Part shown: positions 20,051 through 32,310 of the stretch, piece after piece
Layout: the number at the start of each line of letters is the position of its first letter
Position numbering within the stretch: the first letter of the stretch is position 1
From: Strigops habroptila
Lineage: Eukaryota; Chordata; Aves; Psittaciformes; Psittacidae
Direction of reading: 5' to 3'
Assembly: GCF_004027225.2 (NCBI RefSeq)
Contig: NC_044289.2
Location: 62,001 to 126,000 of the forward strand
DNA length: 64,000 nt
Translations under genes and position numbers: made by a program
The notes under the pieces: model-generated
Database searches by the model: none
What the model was told of the DNA's origin: nothing
Seen by the model: the letters and a program-made list of their open reading frames with translations, nothing else

Positions 20051-22381
20051 GCTGGTGTCTCTCCATCCTTGCCATGTTACTTTGTTACTTGCCTTGTTAC
20101 ATTCTTGCCATGTTACTTTTTTGCCATGTTACTTTTTTTTTTACTTTAAACACAAATCCTGGAAATCCCTCATTTGGATCATGGGAAAACACGGACAGTT
20201 GAGGCAAAGTGTTTCAGGTGATGAGGACGTGCTCATCCTTTCAAACACTTGTGAAATGTCTCAGGCTTTTGGGCAGCGCTCTGCTGTCTGACCACATGTA
20301 CCCAGTGCTACCTCCAGAGGACCCCGTGTCTTTGGAGGCCACCCCTGGGGCTGGCAGCTCTCACACAGGAGCTGCTGCAGAGCAGAACCCCTCGGGAGCT
20401 GCAGCTGGAGCCTGGGCAGAGGGTCCCAGGGCACCTCCACTGGCACCACGCACCCATGTCCCTGTAACTGCATCCCACTCAGCTTTTGAGCACTTGCCTT
20501 TGCAAAAAAAGGCAGCACACAAAATCCCCCAGGGATCCCATCAGATCTGTGTTCTCTGTGAAGATTTGGCAAAATCTGTATTTATGTATAGGTGAATGTA
20601 CAGAAAAATGTGGAGTGTGTGCAGGTTCTCAGCCAAACCCGTTTCTTACCAGCACTCTCAAGGGAGACTCTTTATTCTGAGGAATGCCTGCATTGATCCT
20701 GGCTTTGTCACTGCGTTCCCCGCCCCACTGGGCAGTGGGACCAGGGTTCCCTCAGCTGCCCTCCTTGTGCTGAGCACACCCTGAAGATGCCTCCTGGGTG
20801 CCTGGCCTGTGTGTGGCCATTTCCAGCCACTGTGAAGCTTTGACATGTCTGCTCCATCCCTGTGCCCACAGGCCGGGTGACTGTCTGCCCCCTGGGCAGC
20901 CTGTTCCCCTCCAGCCTCCCTGCACTTCCCATCGTGTTGGATCTCCCAGGGCAGGAGGTCCCTGCTCATCCATGCTCTTGCCAGGCCCCGCGCGACTCCC
21001 TGCGCATCAGACTGGCTTCTTCCTGGGCTTGGAGGACGTTTTCCCTCAAGATCCAAGAGGCACCCACAGCCCCTTCTACCTCCAGAACAGTCCAGACAGA
21101 TCCTCAGCGACCTGAAATCAGCTATCCTGCAGTCCTGCACTGTCATTCTGCTGCTTGTCCTTCTTCTCCAGCAGCTCATGATCATTGCAGCCATGGCTGC
21201 CCTCCTCTTCCCATCCCCAGCCAGACCCACCTTGTCTGTCAGTAAGGGACCAGCCCTGGACAGCTCATCCAGTGCCTGTGCCAAAATGCTCTTCCACACA
21301 CTGCAGGAATCCCCTGAGTTGCTGGTGCCCTGCCCTGCTGTCCCCCAGCAGGTTGTGGGGTGGTTCCACTGGCCACATAATGGATGCCCCATGGCCATGA
21401 GGCTTCCTCCAAGGCAAGGCTCTGCGCACACTCAGCCAGAGCTCACCTCCAGCTCCTCGCCCACCTGCTGCCTTCCTGAGGAGCTCTGGCCACCTATGGC
21501 TGCCCTCCCACCACTCCTGCTGTCCCACCAGGGCTCTGCAGGCCCTGTGTGAGAATACAGGTCTACCTGCCCAGCAGCACTGGACTGGCAGAGCTGTGGA
21601 GGGGAGAAGCAGGGAAAGGGGATGTGTCTGGGAGGGTTGCTGGGAGGTTTCTGCTGCTAGAAAAGAACGATGCAAAGAGAGGATTCTTAGTCGGGAGATG
21701 GTGTTTGAAATCACTTCTTTTAACACAGCCCAACTGCTGGTGCTGAGGAAGGCCCAGTGATGTTCCTGGAGTGTCCGGAAACCCACCCAGCAGTGCTGAG
21801 AGCTTGGGAGAACGAAGACGCAGAGGACAGCGAGGATGACGTGGCTGGGGGGCGGATTGTGATGCCATTTCCACCCTGGGGCCCAGTACGTGCCCTGGGA
21901 AACTATGGGATGCGGCATGAGAAACTGTGGGAAGTGGCAGAGAGGAGTGTGAGAAGGGACCAGGAGTATGGGCAGCACCGTGTGTCCTGGCTGGGTCTCT
22001 CAGGCAGCTGCAGATATGAGAAGTGGCCAAACTCCCAGAGGGCAGCACTGGGGACATTCTGAGCAGCCACGTCCTGCAGGGCCATCAGTGCCTTGGGAAG
22101 CCATCAGTGATGCCACTGAAGTCCCAGAGGACCCAGGCAATGGTATCCAAACTTTTGCATGTGAGTACAAATGGAGAAAAGCTGAGGCCATTGGAGAAAA
22201 AGTTACTGCTGTTTAAGAACTGGGGAGGAGAGTTGGGCAGAATAAGGGAAGGGTAAACGTGGATTGTGGGAGAAGCAGCCTGTGGAAGAGCAGGGAAGAG
22301 GGGGCTGCAAGGAGCCAGCTTCATGTGAGGAGGTGGATGGTCAGTGCTGGTGTGGCCAAACTGTGCCTGATCACCGTGCTC
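20051..22381. other. Intergenic, no gene recognised
   Basis: 20060-20150 is T-rich with a degenerate CCATGTTAC repeat. Several long open frames occur (the longest on the minus strand at 20658-21431). One plus-strand frame near 21125-21215 reads through a leucine-rich, membrane-like stretch. None has a recognisable domain, start context or a second copy in the window. Confidence 0.45.
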
Positions 22382-22925
22382 TGTCCTGCTGTTACACTGG
22401 ATTCAGTGCGGGCGGAGTTAAAACATGTTCACAGTGACTGGTATGGGGCTGTGTTCTAGATTGGTGATGAAAACAGTGTTGATACCACAGCAGTGATTTA
22501 GTCACTGCTGAGCAGGGCTTGAACAACATCGAGACCTTTTCTGCTTCTCACTCTGCCCAGCTGGGACAGCTGACCCCAACTGACCAAAGGCTCTTCCACA
22601 GGGCATCATGCTCAGTATTAAACACTGAGGGAAGAAGAAGGAAGGTTCAGAGGGATGGCATTTGCCTTCCTAAGTCACCATTACATGTGATAGAGCCTTG
22701 CTGCCTGGAGAAGGCTGAATATCTGCATGCCTGTGTGAAGCACTGATGAATTCCTTATTTTGCCTTGCTGCGTGTGAGGATATTGCTTTACCAATTAAAC
22801 CATCTTTACCTCCGTCTGTGAGTTGTCTCCCTTTGCCCTTCCCCATGCTCCCTGCCATCGTGCTTTTGGGGAGCGAGTGAGCACCTCTGTGGTGTTTTGC
22901 TGTCCACTGAGGTTAAACTGCAACA
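22382..22925 (+). mobile_element. Old LTR related to the solo LTR at 60508-61186
   Basis: Shared order of landmarks: GGTATGGGGC(T/C)GTGTT, AGTCACTGCTGAGCAGGGCTT, CAGCTGACCCC, a CATCATG...AGTATTAAA promoter region, GAAGAAGAAGGAAGG, and a GAGTGAGC run near the end. The ends are approximate (TGTCCTGC to GCAACA) and I see no target duplication, so it is probably older. Confidence 0.6.
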
Positions 22926-23229
22926 CTGATTAAACTCTTCTCCTGGCTCTTTGCTCTGTGGGCAGTTTCATGTGTATGTGTGTGTTTGAGTTGAACGTAT
23001 GTAGGTGCTTTGCTGGTCCATTCCATGTGGGGTGAGCAAGGAGGAGGAGGAGGAGGGCACCAGGATCTGGAGAGGCCCAAGGCTGGAATGGCCAAAGGGG
23101 TATCTCTGAGTCTGTGCAGGCCCAAAGCCCAGGCCCACACTGGAGGGTCTGCGCAGGGTGTGAGCAGGAATGCAGGGACCAGTCATGACACCGGCTCGTG
23201 GTTTAATCCAGCAGTAACTCAGCACCAAG
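22926..23229. other. Intergenic, nothing recognised
   Basis: It includes a short GAGGAGGAGGAGG run at 23040 and a TGTGTATGTGTGTG run near 22975. Confidence 0.5.
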
Positions 23230-23720
23230 CAGCTTAAGTGCAGATGCTGGTGGTATCAGAGGTTCCTGAGCAGTTGATGAGGCAGGAGCAGCCCCTGGCT
23301 CATGCATCTGCTGGTGCTGTCACTGGTAGCTCAGGAGCTGGTTGGAAATGAATGGCCAGTTGGTGCAGGGGCTCACGATGTCATTGTTTGCAGCGCAGCT
23401 ATAGGGCAGGAGCAGGACCCTGGCTTGTACTGGTGCTGGGGACATCCCAGCTGGAGGAGCAGGGGATAGGTGAGGAGGACGCACAGGGCTTGTTCATGTG
23501 CTTGGAGCTCAGCTCTGCCTGCAGAGGTGCTGGGGGTGAAGCAGGAGCCTTGTGTGTGCAGGAGCTGCTGGTGTCAGAGGTGCTGAGGAGGTGGCAGGGC
23601 AGGAGCAACCTCTGCCTTATGCAGGTGTCAGTGGTGTCATGAGTGGCTGCACAGGTCAGGAGCAGGCACCTGCATTGTGCTCATGCTTGCGGTGTCACTG
23701 GGGGCTCATTAGCTCTTAGA
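23230..23720 (+). repeat. Degenerate tandem repeat (GCAGGAGCAG / CTGCTGGTG motifs)
   Basis: The phrases GGCAGGAGCAG, CTGGTG(C)TGTCACTGG and GAGGTGCTGAGGAGGTG recur at irregular spacing. About 23430-23600 has a close partner at 37105-37275 (GGAGCAGGGGA(T/G)AGGTGAGGAGGA, then CTTGTTCATGTGCTTGGAGC). Confidence 0.55.
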
Positions 23721-23779
23721 GCAAGAGTGGTGTTGTGGTTAAAACCCGGATCTAAGCACAGCAGTAGAGCGGATATTGC

Positions 23780-23960
23780 CATCCCATATCCCCACGCCAC
23801 CACAACAGCCCTGGCCCTTGGGGTCCTCAAGAGCTCTGACTGCTCCAGGCACGGAGCTGCGATCCCAGAGCTGGAGCAGCCAGAAAGCTGATTTCATTCC
23901 CCTTCGTTCCTGCCATGTGAGGGCATCACAGAGAAGAAGCTGCTGCAGGATCATGTATTT
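23780..23960 (-). repeat. OR3 3' flank, inverted copy of the OR1 3' flank
   Basis: Reverse complement of about 1145-1320. Together with 24117-25089 it shows that OR1 and OR3 were duplicated with their downstream DNA. Confidence 0.7.
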
Positions 23961-24116
23961 CCAACTAATACAATGAGAGATTCCCATTGACACAGTCTGT
24001 GGGTCAGACAAGATGGGCAGAGGGGATGAAAAATGACGTGTTTGAAGACATCATCATCACAAGTGGAAAAGGGAAAAAAAATGTAAAGCAGGAAAGACAG
24101 TCATGGCCTGTCATGA

Positions 24117-25089
24117 CTAGCATGGGGAGCCCTTTGCAGAGGAAAGCAGGCAGTCTATGGCTGCTGAAACACAGCCAGTCAACAGCTTCCTCACAGCATC
24201 CTTGAGCTCCTGGTTCCTCAGACTGTAGATGAGGGGGTTCACTGCTGGAGTCACCACCGAGTACAGCACTGCCATGGCCAGATCCAGGGATGGGGAGGAG
24301 GTGGAATGGGGGCTTCAGGTAGGCAAACATGGCAGTGCTGACAAACAGGGGGACTACAGCCAGGTGAGGGAGGCACGTAGACAAGGCTTTGTGTTGTCCC
24401 AGCTGACAGGGGATCCTCAGCACGGCCTTGAAGATCTACACATAGGACCCCACAATGAAAACAAAACACCCAAATGATAAGCAGATACTAACCACAAGAA
24501 GCCCAACTTCCCTGAGGTAGGAGCATAAACAGGAGAGCTTTAAGATCTGACGGATTTCACAGAAGAACTGCTCCACAGCATTGCCTCAGCAGAAGGGTAG
24601 TGAAAATGTATTGGCTGTGTGCAGCAGAGCATTGAGAAACCCACTGCCCCGGGCAGCTGCTGCCATGTGGGCACAAGCTCTGCTGCCCAGGAGGGTCCCG
24701 TGGTGCAGGGGCTTGCAGATGGCCATGTAGTGGTCATAGGACATGACAGTGAGGAGATAATACTCTGCACCAATAAAGAAGACAAAAAAGAAGACCTGTG
24801 CAGCACAACCTGTGTAGGAGATGGCCTTGGTGTCCCAGAGGAAATTGGCCATGGATTTGGAGACAGTGATGGAGATTCAGCCCAGGCCCAGGAGGGAGAG
24901 GTTGAGCAGGAAGAAGTACATGGGGGTGTGGAGGTGCTGGTCGCAGGCTATGCTGGTCATGAAGAGGCCGTTTCCCAGGAGCACAGCCAGGGAGATGCCC
25001 AGGAAGAGCCAGAAGTGCCAGAGCTGCAGCTCCCGCATGTCTGCGCATGGCAGGAAGAGGAACTGGGTGATGGAGCTGCCGTTGGACAT
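24117..25089 (-). pseudogene. Olfactory receptor pseudogene, family 14-like (OR3)
   Basis: The ATG is at 25089-25087 (MSNGSSITQF) and the original stop at 24119-24117. It is full length in outline (TM1-TM7, KALSTCLPHL). A TGA at 24879-24877 sits at the same codon as in OR2 (after LLGLG). A second TGA at 24588-24586 follows SLPFC. A 1-bp insertion near 24310, before the SSPSLDL segment, shifts the frame; the downstream frame ([15 protein letters not shown]) is otherwise preserved. The DRY motif reads DHY. The stop after SLPFC recurs in OR4. No receptor can be made. Confidence 0.95.
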
Positions 25090-25112
25090 CTGCTGCCTCT
25101 GGGCACGGGGCA

Positions 25113-25145
25113 CTGTCATAGGAGATAAAGGCAGTGACAGGTTAG
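25113..25145 (-). other. Candidate branch point and 3' splice site before the OR3 coding exon
   Basis: On the minus strand, CTAAC (25145-25141) is followed by a pyrimidine tract and TATGACAG ending at 25113, 23 bp before the ATG. It matches the OR2 arrangement closely. Confidence 0.55.
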
Positions 25146-25399
25146 GACAGGAGGGATGTCAGATATAGAAGTCCAATTTACGCACTCACGACTCTGAACA
25201 CATTTGGGCTGCAGAGGACAGGCTCAGCATGACTTGGTCATGATTGTCTCTGAGGTTGGTTGGTTTGCTTTTTTTCTCAGTGTCACACCTGACAAGTGAC
25301 ATTTTTAGCTGTAAAATTTTTAATCTGTGCAACTGTGAAGAGTCTCAGCATGGGACAGACACAAGGGCTCAACTGTCTGTGGGTTAGTGCCTACTCAAG

Positions 25400-25780
25400 A
25401 TTGCTGCAGAGTCCATCACTCTGGTTCTCAGCTGCCCTGCACTTTCTAGAGAGACAGTCAGCTCCTTGCCCAGCAGAGCATGGCCAGCAGCCGCCTCCAG
25501 TGCCAGACACCAAGAGGGCTGCCTGAACGCACCCTCCCCAGGCCTGGGCTGCACTTTCCCCCCACTCCCTGCCCATGGCTCTGCTGCCTGGAGCTGTCCC
25601 TGCCAGGAGCTGCTGCTCTGTGCCCAGCTCTGCTCCCTCTCAGTGCTCCCAGAGCCCATCCCATGGGCTGTGTGCTCAGCTCTGCCCTGCACACCCCTCC
25701 CGGCAGCAGGGCTCTGCCCAGGGGCATCTCTGCCCGGGCAGGATCTGATGGGAACCTCACACCAACCACAATGAGGCTGG
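25400..25780 (-). repeat. Conserved 5' flank of OR3 (partners at 35055-35380 and 48395-48640)
   Basis: The same block lies upstream of OR4 in inverted orientation and, more diverged, upstream of OR5. It is about 300-700 bp from each coding exon for OR3/OR4 and about 1 kb for OR5. It is CpG-poor and has no TATA I can place. It could hold the noncoding first exon or promoter of these ORs, but conservation by duplication alone explains it too. 25780-25960 after it is AT-rich with nothing recognised. Confidence 0.5.
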
Positions 25781-25959
25781 AAAACTGACACTGATGCTGG
25801 GTCTATGAAATGGTGTGTTGATTTCTCATAGTCTGTGGATTATTCAGAAAAAGATTTGGAATATCTGTGCCATTTTCTAAATCAAGACATTCGTTTGGAT
25901 TTTAAATTCCGCACCCAGGAAAAAGAAAAAAAAAATCGGAGCAGAAACTGACAGAACAG

Positions 25960-26840
25960 GATACTTCTCTTTCAGGTAGCCCCTGCCTTGCTGTTCTTCT
26001 CGATAAGTTCACCAGAAAACTCCTGTGTGACCTGGAGCTGTGAGTAACACAGACCACAATGCGTCCTCTCTACAGCACAAGGACTCTGCACTTCAAGGGG
26101 TTGTTCCTTCCCCTCCAGCTTCTCTGTGGGGAGCTCCCAGGCAGGCTGAGTGCTGACTCTGGCAGGTGGCAGAGGACAGCGCTGGGCACCCCTGGCTGCA
26201 CACCCACATTCATACCCTGCAGCCAGCCCCAGGGCAAGGGACCTGTCTTCTCCTGGACCTCGCATGGTGCACAGGAAAGCCCTGCTCTGGAGCACATCCT
26301 CCTCCTTATCTACACGGAGAAGCTAAGAGAGTCCTCCTAACAGATCCCATGGACTGTCCGAGGCAGCAGCTTGAGGAGATCCCTCCAGGAACTGCAGCTG
26401 CATTGCCCTGCACCCAGAGCCTTACCACACACAGGGCTGGGAAGGTTTCTCCTGCAAGGAGCATTCAGCATCTTCCACTGCCAAGCGCCTTTAAGCTCTC
26501 TGAGGCTCGCAGGTCTCCCCTCGGTGCCTGCAGGCAGTGCCCCGGCCCTGCTCCTGGCCAGAGCTGTCTCTCTGCAGTGCTGCCCACTTGCCAGCATCTA
26601 TCTGCATCCCAGGAGCCCAGCACGGCTCAGCAGCAGAGGCCCAGCCCAAGGTGGCACTGCCTCTGCCCCTCTGGGCTCCCTCCAGGGCTCCCTGGGGCTC
26701 CAGGGGAACAGCATGGGAAACAGCCTGAAGCAAGCCTGATGTTCCCTCTCTCAGCTGGGAGACACACTGCCTTCCTGCAGTGCCATTTCTCTGCTGAGAG
26801 ACAGAGCTTGGTCTGAACATCAGCTTTTCTTGCAAAAGCT
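25960..26840 (+). repeat. Duplicated block C, left-arm copy
   Basis: Matches 47280-48130 in inverted orientation across its length. Part (about 26050-26320) also matches 62560-62880 inverted, and the end (about 26625-26840) matches 39500-39730 direct. The 216-codon frame here is only partly preserved in the other copies and has no known domain, so it is not called as a gene. Confidence 0.75.
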
Positions 26841-27020
26841 GTAGAATCATGTTGCTTGTAAAAGACCCTTAAGAACATTGAGTCCAGCCATTAACTAAAC
26901 GCTGTCAAGTCCCTCACTGAACCATGTCTACAAGTGCCACATCTACATGTCTTTTAAATACCTCCAGGGATGGTGACCCAACCACTTCTGTGGGCAGCCT
27001 GTTTCTTGTCCCATCATTAG
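26841..27020 (-). mobile_element. CR1 LINE 3' end (GTCCAACCATTAACT subtype)
   Basis: AGACCCTTAAGAACATTGAG, ACGCTGTCAAGTCC, ACATGTCTTTTAAATACC and TCCAGGGATGGTG are the reverse complement of a CR1 3' UTR. Copies lie at 39715-39900 (same strand) and 47090-47275 (plus). The DNA that follows, 27020-27690, is duplicated too (39890-40260; 46430-47090 inverted). Confidence 0.75.
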
Positions 27021-27689
27021 ACAGGACAGGCAGACCAGGACAGGCAGGGATCTCCTTTACCCCTGCTGAAGGAAGGGATTCAGCCTGCTTAGTTGCGGCA
27101 TCTCCTCCTGGGATTGTAGCTCTGGGGCTGGAAGGGGACTCAGCTCCCTCCCAGGCTCACCACAAACCCACAGGAGGTGGGATTCCTCCTGCCTCTGGTC
27201 AGGTCTTCCTTAAAAAGGCACCTACATGTGAGCTCCTTGTCTCAGCTCTCATGGTCATTAACAGTGATGGGGGCCAGGAGGGAGGTGTCCAGATGCAAAT
27301 CTCCAGTGACATTGGCACTCGGTGACGTTGACAGGACTCGTCAAAGTTACATGCAGGTAATAGAGAAAGGCCGAAGATACGCGCAGGCTGATATAGAGAC
27401 AGGACAATATCTTTGGGAATATTGTTGTAGCACTCAGAGGCATCAGCCATCAGTTGCTATCAGTGACACTTAGTCTGGCCTTTCTGCCACCCATTAGCTG
27501 CAGGCATTGAGTGAACACAAAGAACATCACTGCAGTCTTTTTACTCACTCCCTTGATGATTCAAGCAAGGAACAGCCCAAGCATTTTAACTGTGTGCCTG
27601 AGTACATCTGGCCTTCAGAGACAGCATCCCCCAAGCACAACGATGGGTCATATGAAAATACAGCACAACTCAAATGGGAGTTCAAGGGT

Positions 27690-30600
27690 ACCAGGATGAG
27701 AAGAAACAAGATAACACAGGACCACTACTAAGTAAAGCAAGAGTATATGCAGGTAGATCTCAGCCTGTTTCCTCTTTGTCTCAGTTCCCACCAGCAAGGT
27801 CTCCCAGGCCTTTGTGCTTTGAGGCAGGACTCTGGATGGGAAAGGGGAACAATCAGCGCTGGATGGGGATCAAGCCAGGGGTTACTTTGCAAACTACACC
27901 CTTACCAGTCCATGGGACCAAAGGGGCTGCATCCAAGGTGCTGAGAGAATGTTCTTCACCAGGACGTTGTGGTCTGTTCTTGTCCCAGGAAGAAAGGTAC
28001 TGGGCTCTGGGAGGCATCATTTAAAATGCTGTTCCTTAGATCTAGCTCTGAAAGGGGAGAATTGTGCAATAATCTCATGTCCCCTTGATGGCTGGAACGT
28101 CCGGAGGTATAGCATGGAGGCAAGAGGGATGAGGAGGGCGGGTGCCCCCTGCATGAAGGGGAAGCTTGGATTTCTGGAGGTCCTCCATGTGACAGGCAAC
28201 AGGTTGGGTTGGCTTTTGTCACTGGGGATCAGAGGAGTCGGTAAGAGGCACATTGTGCTCACAGTTACAAACTACTTGACCACGGAAGGAAATCAGAAAA
28301 GGTCTTTTGTCAGCACCTGAGGAAGTCTCCAGGTTAATGAGCAGGTTCCTATGGAACTGGAATTGCCCCAGCATTCACTGGCCAGGCAAAGCAACAGGGT
28401 GCAACAGTCTGGAAGGTCTTGGGACCACCTGGAGGATGCAAGCAAGGAACTGGGACATCTGAGGGATAGAGGACAGTGAGCAGGGCTATGAAAGAAGCCA
28501 AATGGGTTGTGAGGAGTTCATAGGCATTGCCAAATGCCCAGAAAATCACAGCTTTGTGTGCAAAGCAACACAGTCTACCACCAAGTTGCACCCACACACT
28601 CCCGCTGACCCCGAGGGAACCCTGAGTGCTGCAGGAGGGAAAGGATCTCCTTCACCAGGTCCTGGGGATCAGGGCTTGGCCACTCTGAAGATAAACAAAC
28701 ACAGGGGCCTCCAGGGACAGTGGGGCCTCCAGCACCCTCAGAAACTTGGGGTTTTCTTGTGCCTTCTGTTTCTTAAGAGGCTCCTTTGTTCTCTCAGTAC
28801 CTGCATTTCAGGAACTTGGTACCACAGGGCTCATTCACATGCAAAACGCTCATCCAGTTCCAACCTCTCCCACAAGTAGGGACGCCTTCCACTAGAGCAG
28901 GTTGCTCCAAGCCCCTGTGTCCAACCTGGCCTTGAACACTGCCAGGGACTGGGCAGCCAGAGCTTCTCTGGGCACTCTGTGCCAGTGTCCCACCACCCTC
29001 ACAGGGAAAAACTTCCGCCTGAGATCACAGCTCAATCTCCTCTCTGTCAGCTTAAAGGTGTTCCCCCTTGTACTATCACTGAACAACCTTTAAGAGAATC
29101 CCTCTCCAGCTTTCTTGCAGGCCTCCCGTTAGGTGCTGGAAAGCAAACTCATTGTCTGTATCGTTGTCTGAATTATCATTTACGTGATCTTCAAATCACT
29201 GTGAAACCACTGTTGAAATAAAATTCAGTTATTGTTTAATCACCATTGGTTTCCCATTTGATTTTAATTCAGGCACGGATTAATTAGCATTAGTCACTAG
29301 TAAAGCCCTTTCAGTTATCCCCACCAGGATGACTTCTCTGAACCATTCCCCTGTGAAGCACAATGAGTCACAGCTCCAAGTCCATTTCCCTTCAAGCGTG
29401 CAGAAGCAGATACAGCAAGTGTCCCCGGTACACAGTGAGGGCCATGGCAGCTGGAGGAAGCACAGCACATCCAGGCTAGGTCCAAAGAGAGCTGAAGAGA
29501 AAGTTCCTGAGAGCAGGAGAGCTCCTGGCACAGGGACTATCCCAGCTCCAGGTCCAGCTTGCACTGGATGCCCTGCCCCTCGCGCCCTCGGCGGCGGGTC
29601 ACAGCGGGGCCCTTTGTGACCCGGTCTGTGACACTCCCCGGCGTGGTCCCGTCCCTTGCGCTGCCCTTCCCTCCCCCTGCCCACATCCCTCCATCGCGCA
29701 GGGGGGCAGAGAGACCCCCCAGCCGCCCCAGGGTGGCCTGGCGGGAGCTGGGGGCTCCCCAGGAGAGCAGCTCTGCGCTGGAGCCAGCCCAGGGCTGCCT
29801 GGGGCAGCCACTGCAGGGCGGGGAGTGAGGGCTCCCCCAGGCCTGGGCAGGCTCGAGGCCAGGGACTGCCACCAGCTAGGTGCTGCCACTGCTGGATCCT
29901 GGCTCCTCCCCACGCCAGGTGGGTGATGAGAGCAATGTTGGGTGGGGAGATGAGGAGAAGGTGCTCAGTGCAGCGCTGGACCTTAAGGGCTGCTTTTCCT
30001 GCCTGTCCAGGCCTCGGGAAGAGACACTTGAGATCAACAGCAATGGAATAGGAATTTCTAAACTGAAAAACAGTAAAACAAACCCTTTCAAATATGTTTT
30101 ATGAGATGCTCTTTGTAGTCTTTCTGCACTCAGAAACCTCCCCAGTTCCCTGGAAGACCATCTGGAAAAACTGGAAAAAAGAAAGTTTTTAATGAGCCCC
30201 ATTGGTGTATTCGGGCTGAATCCATGATCTTCAGGTACTGAGAGGAGACTGAAGAAACCTCTCAAGAAGTTCAAGTCAGAAACAAAGCCCCAAGTCCTAC
30301 TAGCATTAATGGGCCCCACTGGGGGCTGTTACTGACAAAGCCTCCCCAGGGACTTGTTAAAGCAGGTAACTGGAGGCTGTGATTACAGGGAGACAAAGGC
30401 AAAATGCAGGTGTCTGATGGTGAGAAAACCTTTGGTTGGTTTGCTGAAGCAGAAAGGCCAAGCCCTGAGCACAGCCCTTGGAGAAGCAGGGCCTGAAATC
30501 TTGAGAATGAAAGTTCTCCTCACAGGCCTTGCTGAAAGAGGCAACTGCCATAGCCCAGGGGACAGAGACCTTTTGTTCTTTTGGGCCTTTCAGCCTTGCC

Positions 30601-31020
30601 AGAATCCTCAGTCCTCTCTGCTGTAGGCTGTCCTACACTGGCCCATGCCTGCACCTTTCCCTTCAGGCTGTTGACACCCATCTTGCTTTCCCACCTAGCT
30701 CTCACCTGGCATTTCTGTGCCTTCAGTCACATCTCTCCACATAACATCATCTGCTCCTTGAAACACAAAGCCATGGGCTGATCCAGGCTCCCTCTGGGTG
30801 TGACCTCTTGCACCACAAGTCCACATTTGGAGAGACTTTCCTCTCTGCTAACTTTGAGTCTGAACCTTCCTAAGCTGCACTTTATAGATGCTTTGTTTTC
30901 TTCCCACTAGCAAGAAACCCTCCATCATCTCTGAAACCACCTTTCAAGTAGTTCTAGGCTCTTACTATAGTGTCAATTCACCATGTGGAGTGAATATCCC
31001 TCAGCAAGGCCATCTAAAGG
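27690..31020 (-). repeat. Segmental duplication block D2 (module 2, inverted)
   Basis: Reverse-oriented copy of D1 and D3 (landmarks under D1). It lacks about 1.57 kb that D1 and D3 share, joined near 29930 (CACCTGGCGTGGGGAGGAG), which took out the ERVL pol fragment. The sub-segment at 27880-27960 also carries a worn CR1 ORF2 trace (SMGPKGLHPR). Together with OR3 it forms one arm of the large palindrome. Confidence 0.85.
28870..29140 (-). mobile_element. CR1 LINE 3' region inside block D2
   Basis: TTCCACTAGAGCAGGTTGC, CTGGCCTTGAACACTGCCAGG and CAGGGAAAAACTTCC. It is the copy of the CR1 at 6712-6925 and 45400-45615. Confidence 0.8.
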
Positions 31021-31029
31021 AGGCTTCTA

Positions 31030-31520
31030 GAGCCATCAGTGTGATATGTGATTGTAATCGATAAAGTTTGTTCATCAAGAAGCTGGGTATAATATATGAA
31101 CGTGTAAACCGCCATGTAACCTTGTGCAATTGCCACGTAGTCTGAAACTGTGTAACCGCAAATATCCCGCAAGACAATAGGACCTGCCGGGGGCGAAGTT
31201 GTGAAACTTTTAGCACGGCAAGATCAAGAAAGTAGGTAAAAGGTCGACGAGGAAGACAATAGGACATGCCGGGGGCGAAGTTGTGAAACTTTTAGCATGG
31301 CAAGATCAAGAAAGTAGGTAAAAGGTTGACGAGGAAGACAACTCACCTTCATCCCCACGACCACTAAGAGGCAGAATTCGCCCCCCAGCAACAAGCCCCA
31401 CATGCGCAGATGAAGAATGGAAAGAACACGTACACCGGAAGGAAAGAAGTATAAAAGACCGGATCTGCAGGGAAGGGGCGCGTGCCGCGGAAGAGCAGAG
31501 ACTCCCCAGCTGCCCAGCGC
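31030..31520 (+). mobile_element. LTR promoter (U3)-like fragment with an 82-bp tandem repeat
   Basis: This stretch is absent from the paralogous copy near 41810-41850, so it is an insertion of about 470-490 bp. It contains two 82-bp units (31171-31252 and 31253-31334) that differ at three positions, followed by GGAAGGAAAGAAG and a TATAAAAG at 31450-31457. A doubled upstream segment before a TATA box is the usual look of a retroviral U3. The start (TGTGATATG, about 31039) is LTR-like. No clear 3' end, polyadenylation signal or target duplication is seen, so the family is unassigned. Confidence 0.55.
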
Positions 31521-31608
31521 CATGGGAGAACAGTGGGAAAACCCAATGGTCTGGATTGAGAACTTCCTGGCAAGAGCCGAAAGGAAAGGTGGTGTCCTTG
31601 GGTGCAAG

Positions 31609-32310
31609 TGTTAGCCGAGAGATGAACACATAACCACTCCAAGGAGGTTATATGTGGTGCTTTATTTTGAGGCCCCGGGAACCAGGGGTACGCACCCAAA
31701 TCTGGTTCCGAAGATTGTCACAATGTGCTCACAATTTATCCTGTAAAGTATTACATATGCAACATGTTTCCCAATATGCTTATACATATTCATGGCTAAT
31801 TCCCGCTTCGTATTATAATGAGTACAAAAGTCATTTCCATATGTTCTGCGCTTGCGCAGTGCCTCCTGGTGGTCGTGGGCAGGGGTCTCTAGATGAAGTT
31901 AGTAGTCTTCCTCAGATGAAGTAAGACGTCTTCCTCACCGTGTACTTTTCACCTTTCGAGTCCTGGGTAGGTTCCAATGATGGTGCTTGCACCAGCATTC
32001 TTCTTATCTTCCTCTGACTGGTACTGGTATGCATCTCTGCTTCTTATCTTTAAAAGTTCTGCTTTAAAGTAATCTGTAAAGTACTGTTCCTACCAGACCA
32101 TTACCTTATAGGGATATTACTTGGATAGTCCTATACATCAATGTCCACACCCCAGTTACCAGACCTCTCTGACTTAGTAACAAGCTTAATAATACACAAA
32201 TCAACCAAATCAGTAAGCCTAAATACTCTATATATGTATACTGATTGAAACTTGATTAATCTTCTATTAATTCGATATTATATCCACAATCAATGTTATG
32301 ATTTCTAACA
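31609..32310 (-). mobile_element. Solo LTR, ERV1-like, with target duplication CAAG
   Basis: TGTTAG...CTAACA inverted termini, 702 bp. It is flanked by CAAG at 31605-31608 and 32311-32314. The paralogous locus near 41708-41723 (minus strand) reads GGTGCAAGGTATCC without the LTR. On the minus strand an AATAAA lies about 45 bp from the end, which sets the orientation. The 4-bp duplication suggests a class I (gammaretrovirus-like) element. A second member is at 34383-35054. Confidence 0.9.

Noticed and set aside
20658-21431. 257-codon minus-strand frame in the intergenic stretch
   Set aside because: No recognisable domain, no repeat partner, GC-rich DNA where long frames occur by chance.
24619-25128. 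169-codon open frame on the plus strand
   Set aside because: It is the antisense shadow of OR3. The same antisense frame is open over OR2 and OR4 because of OR codon composition.
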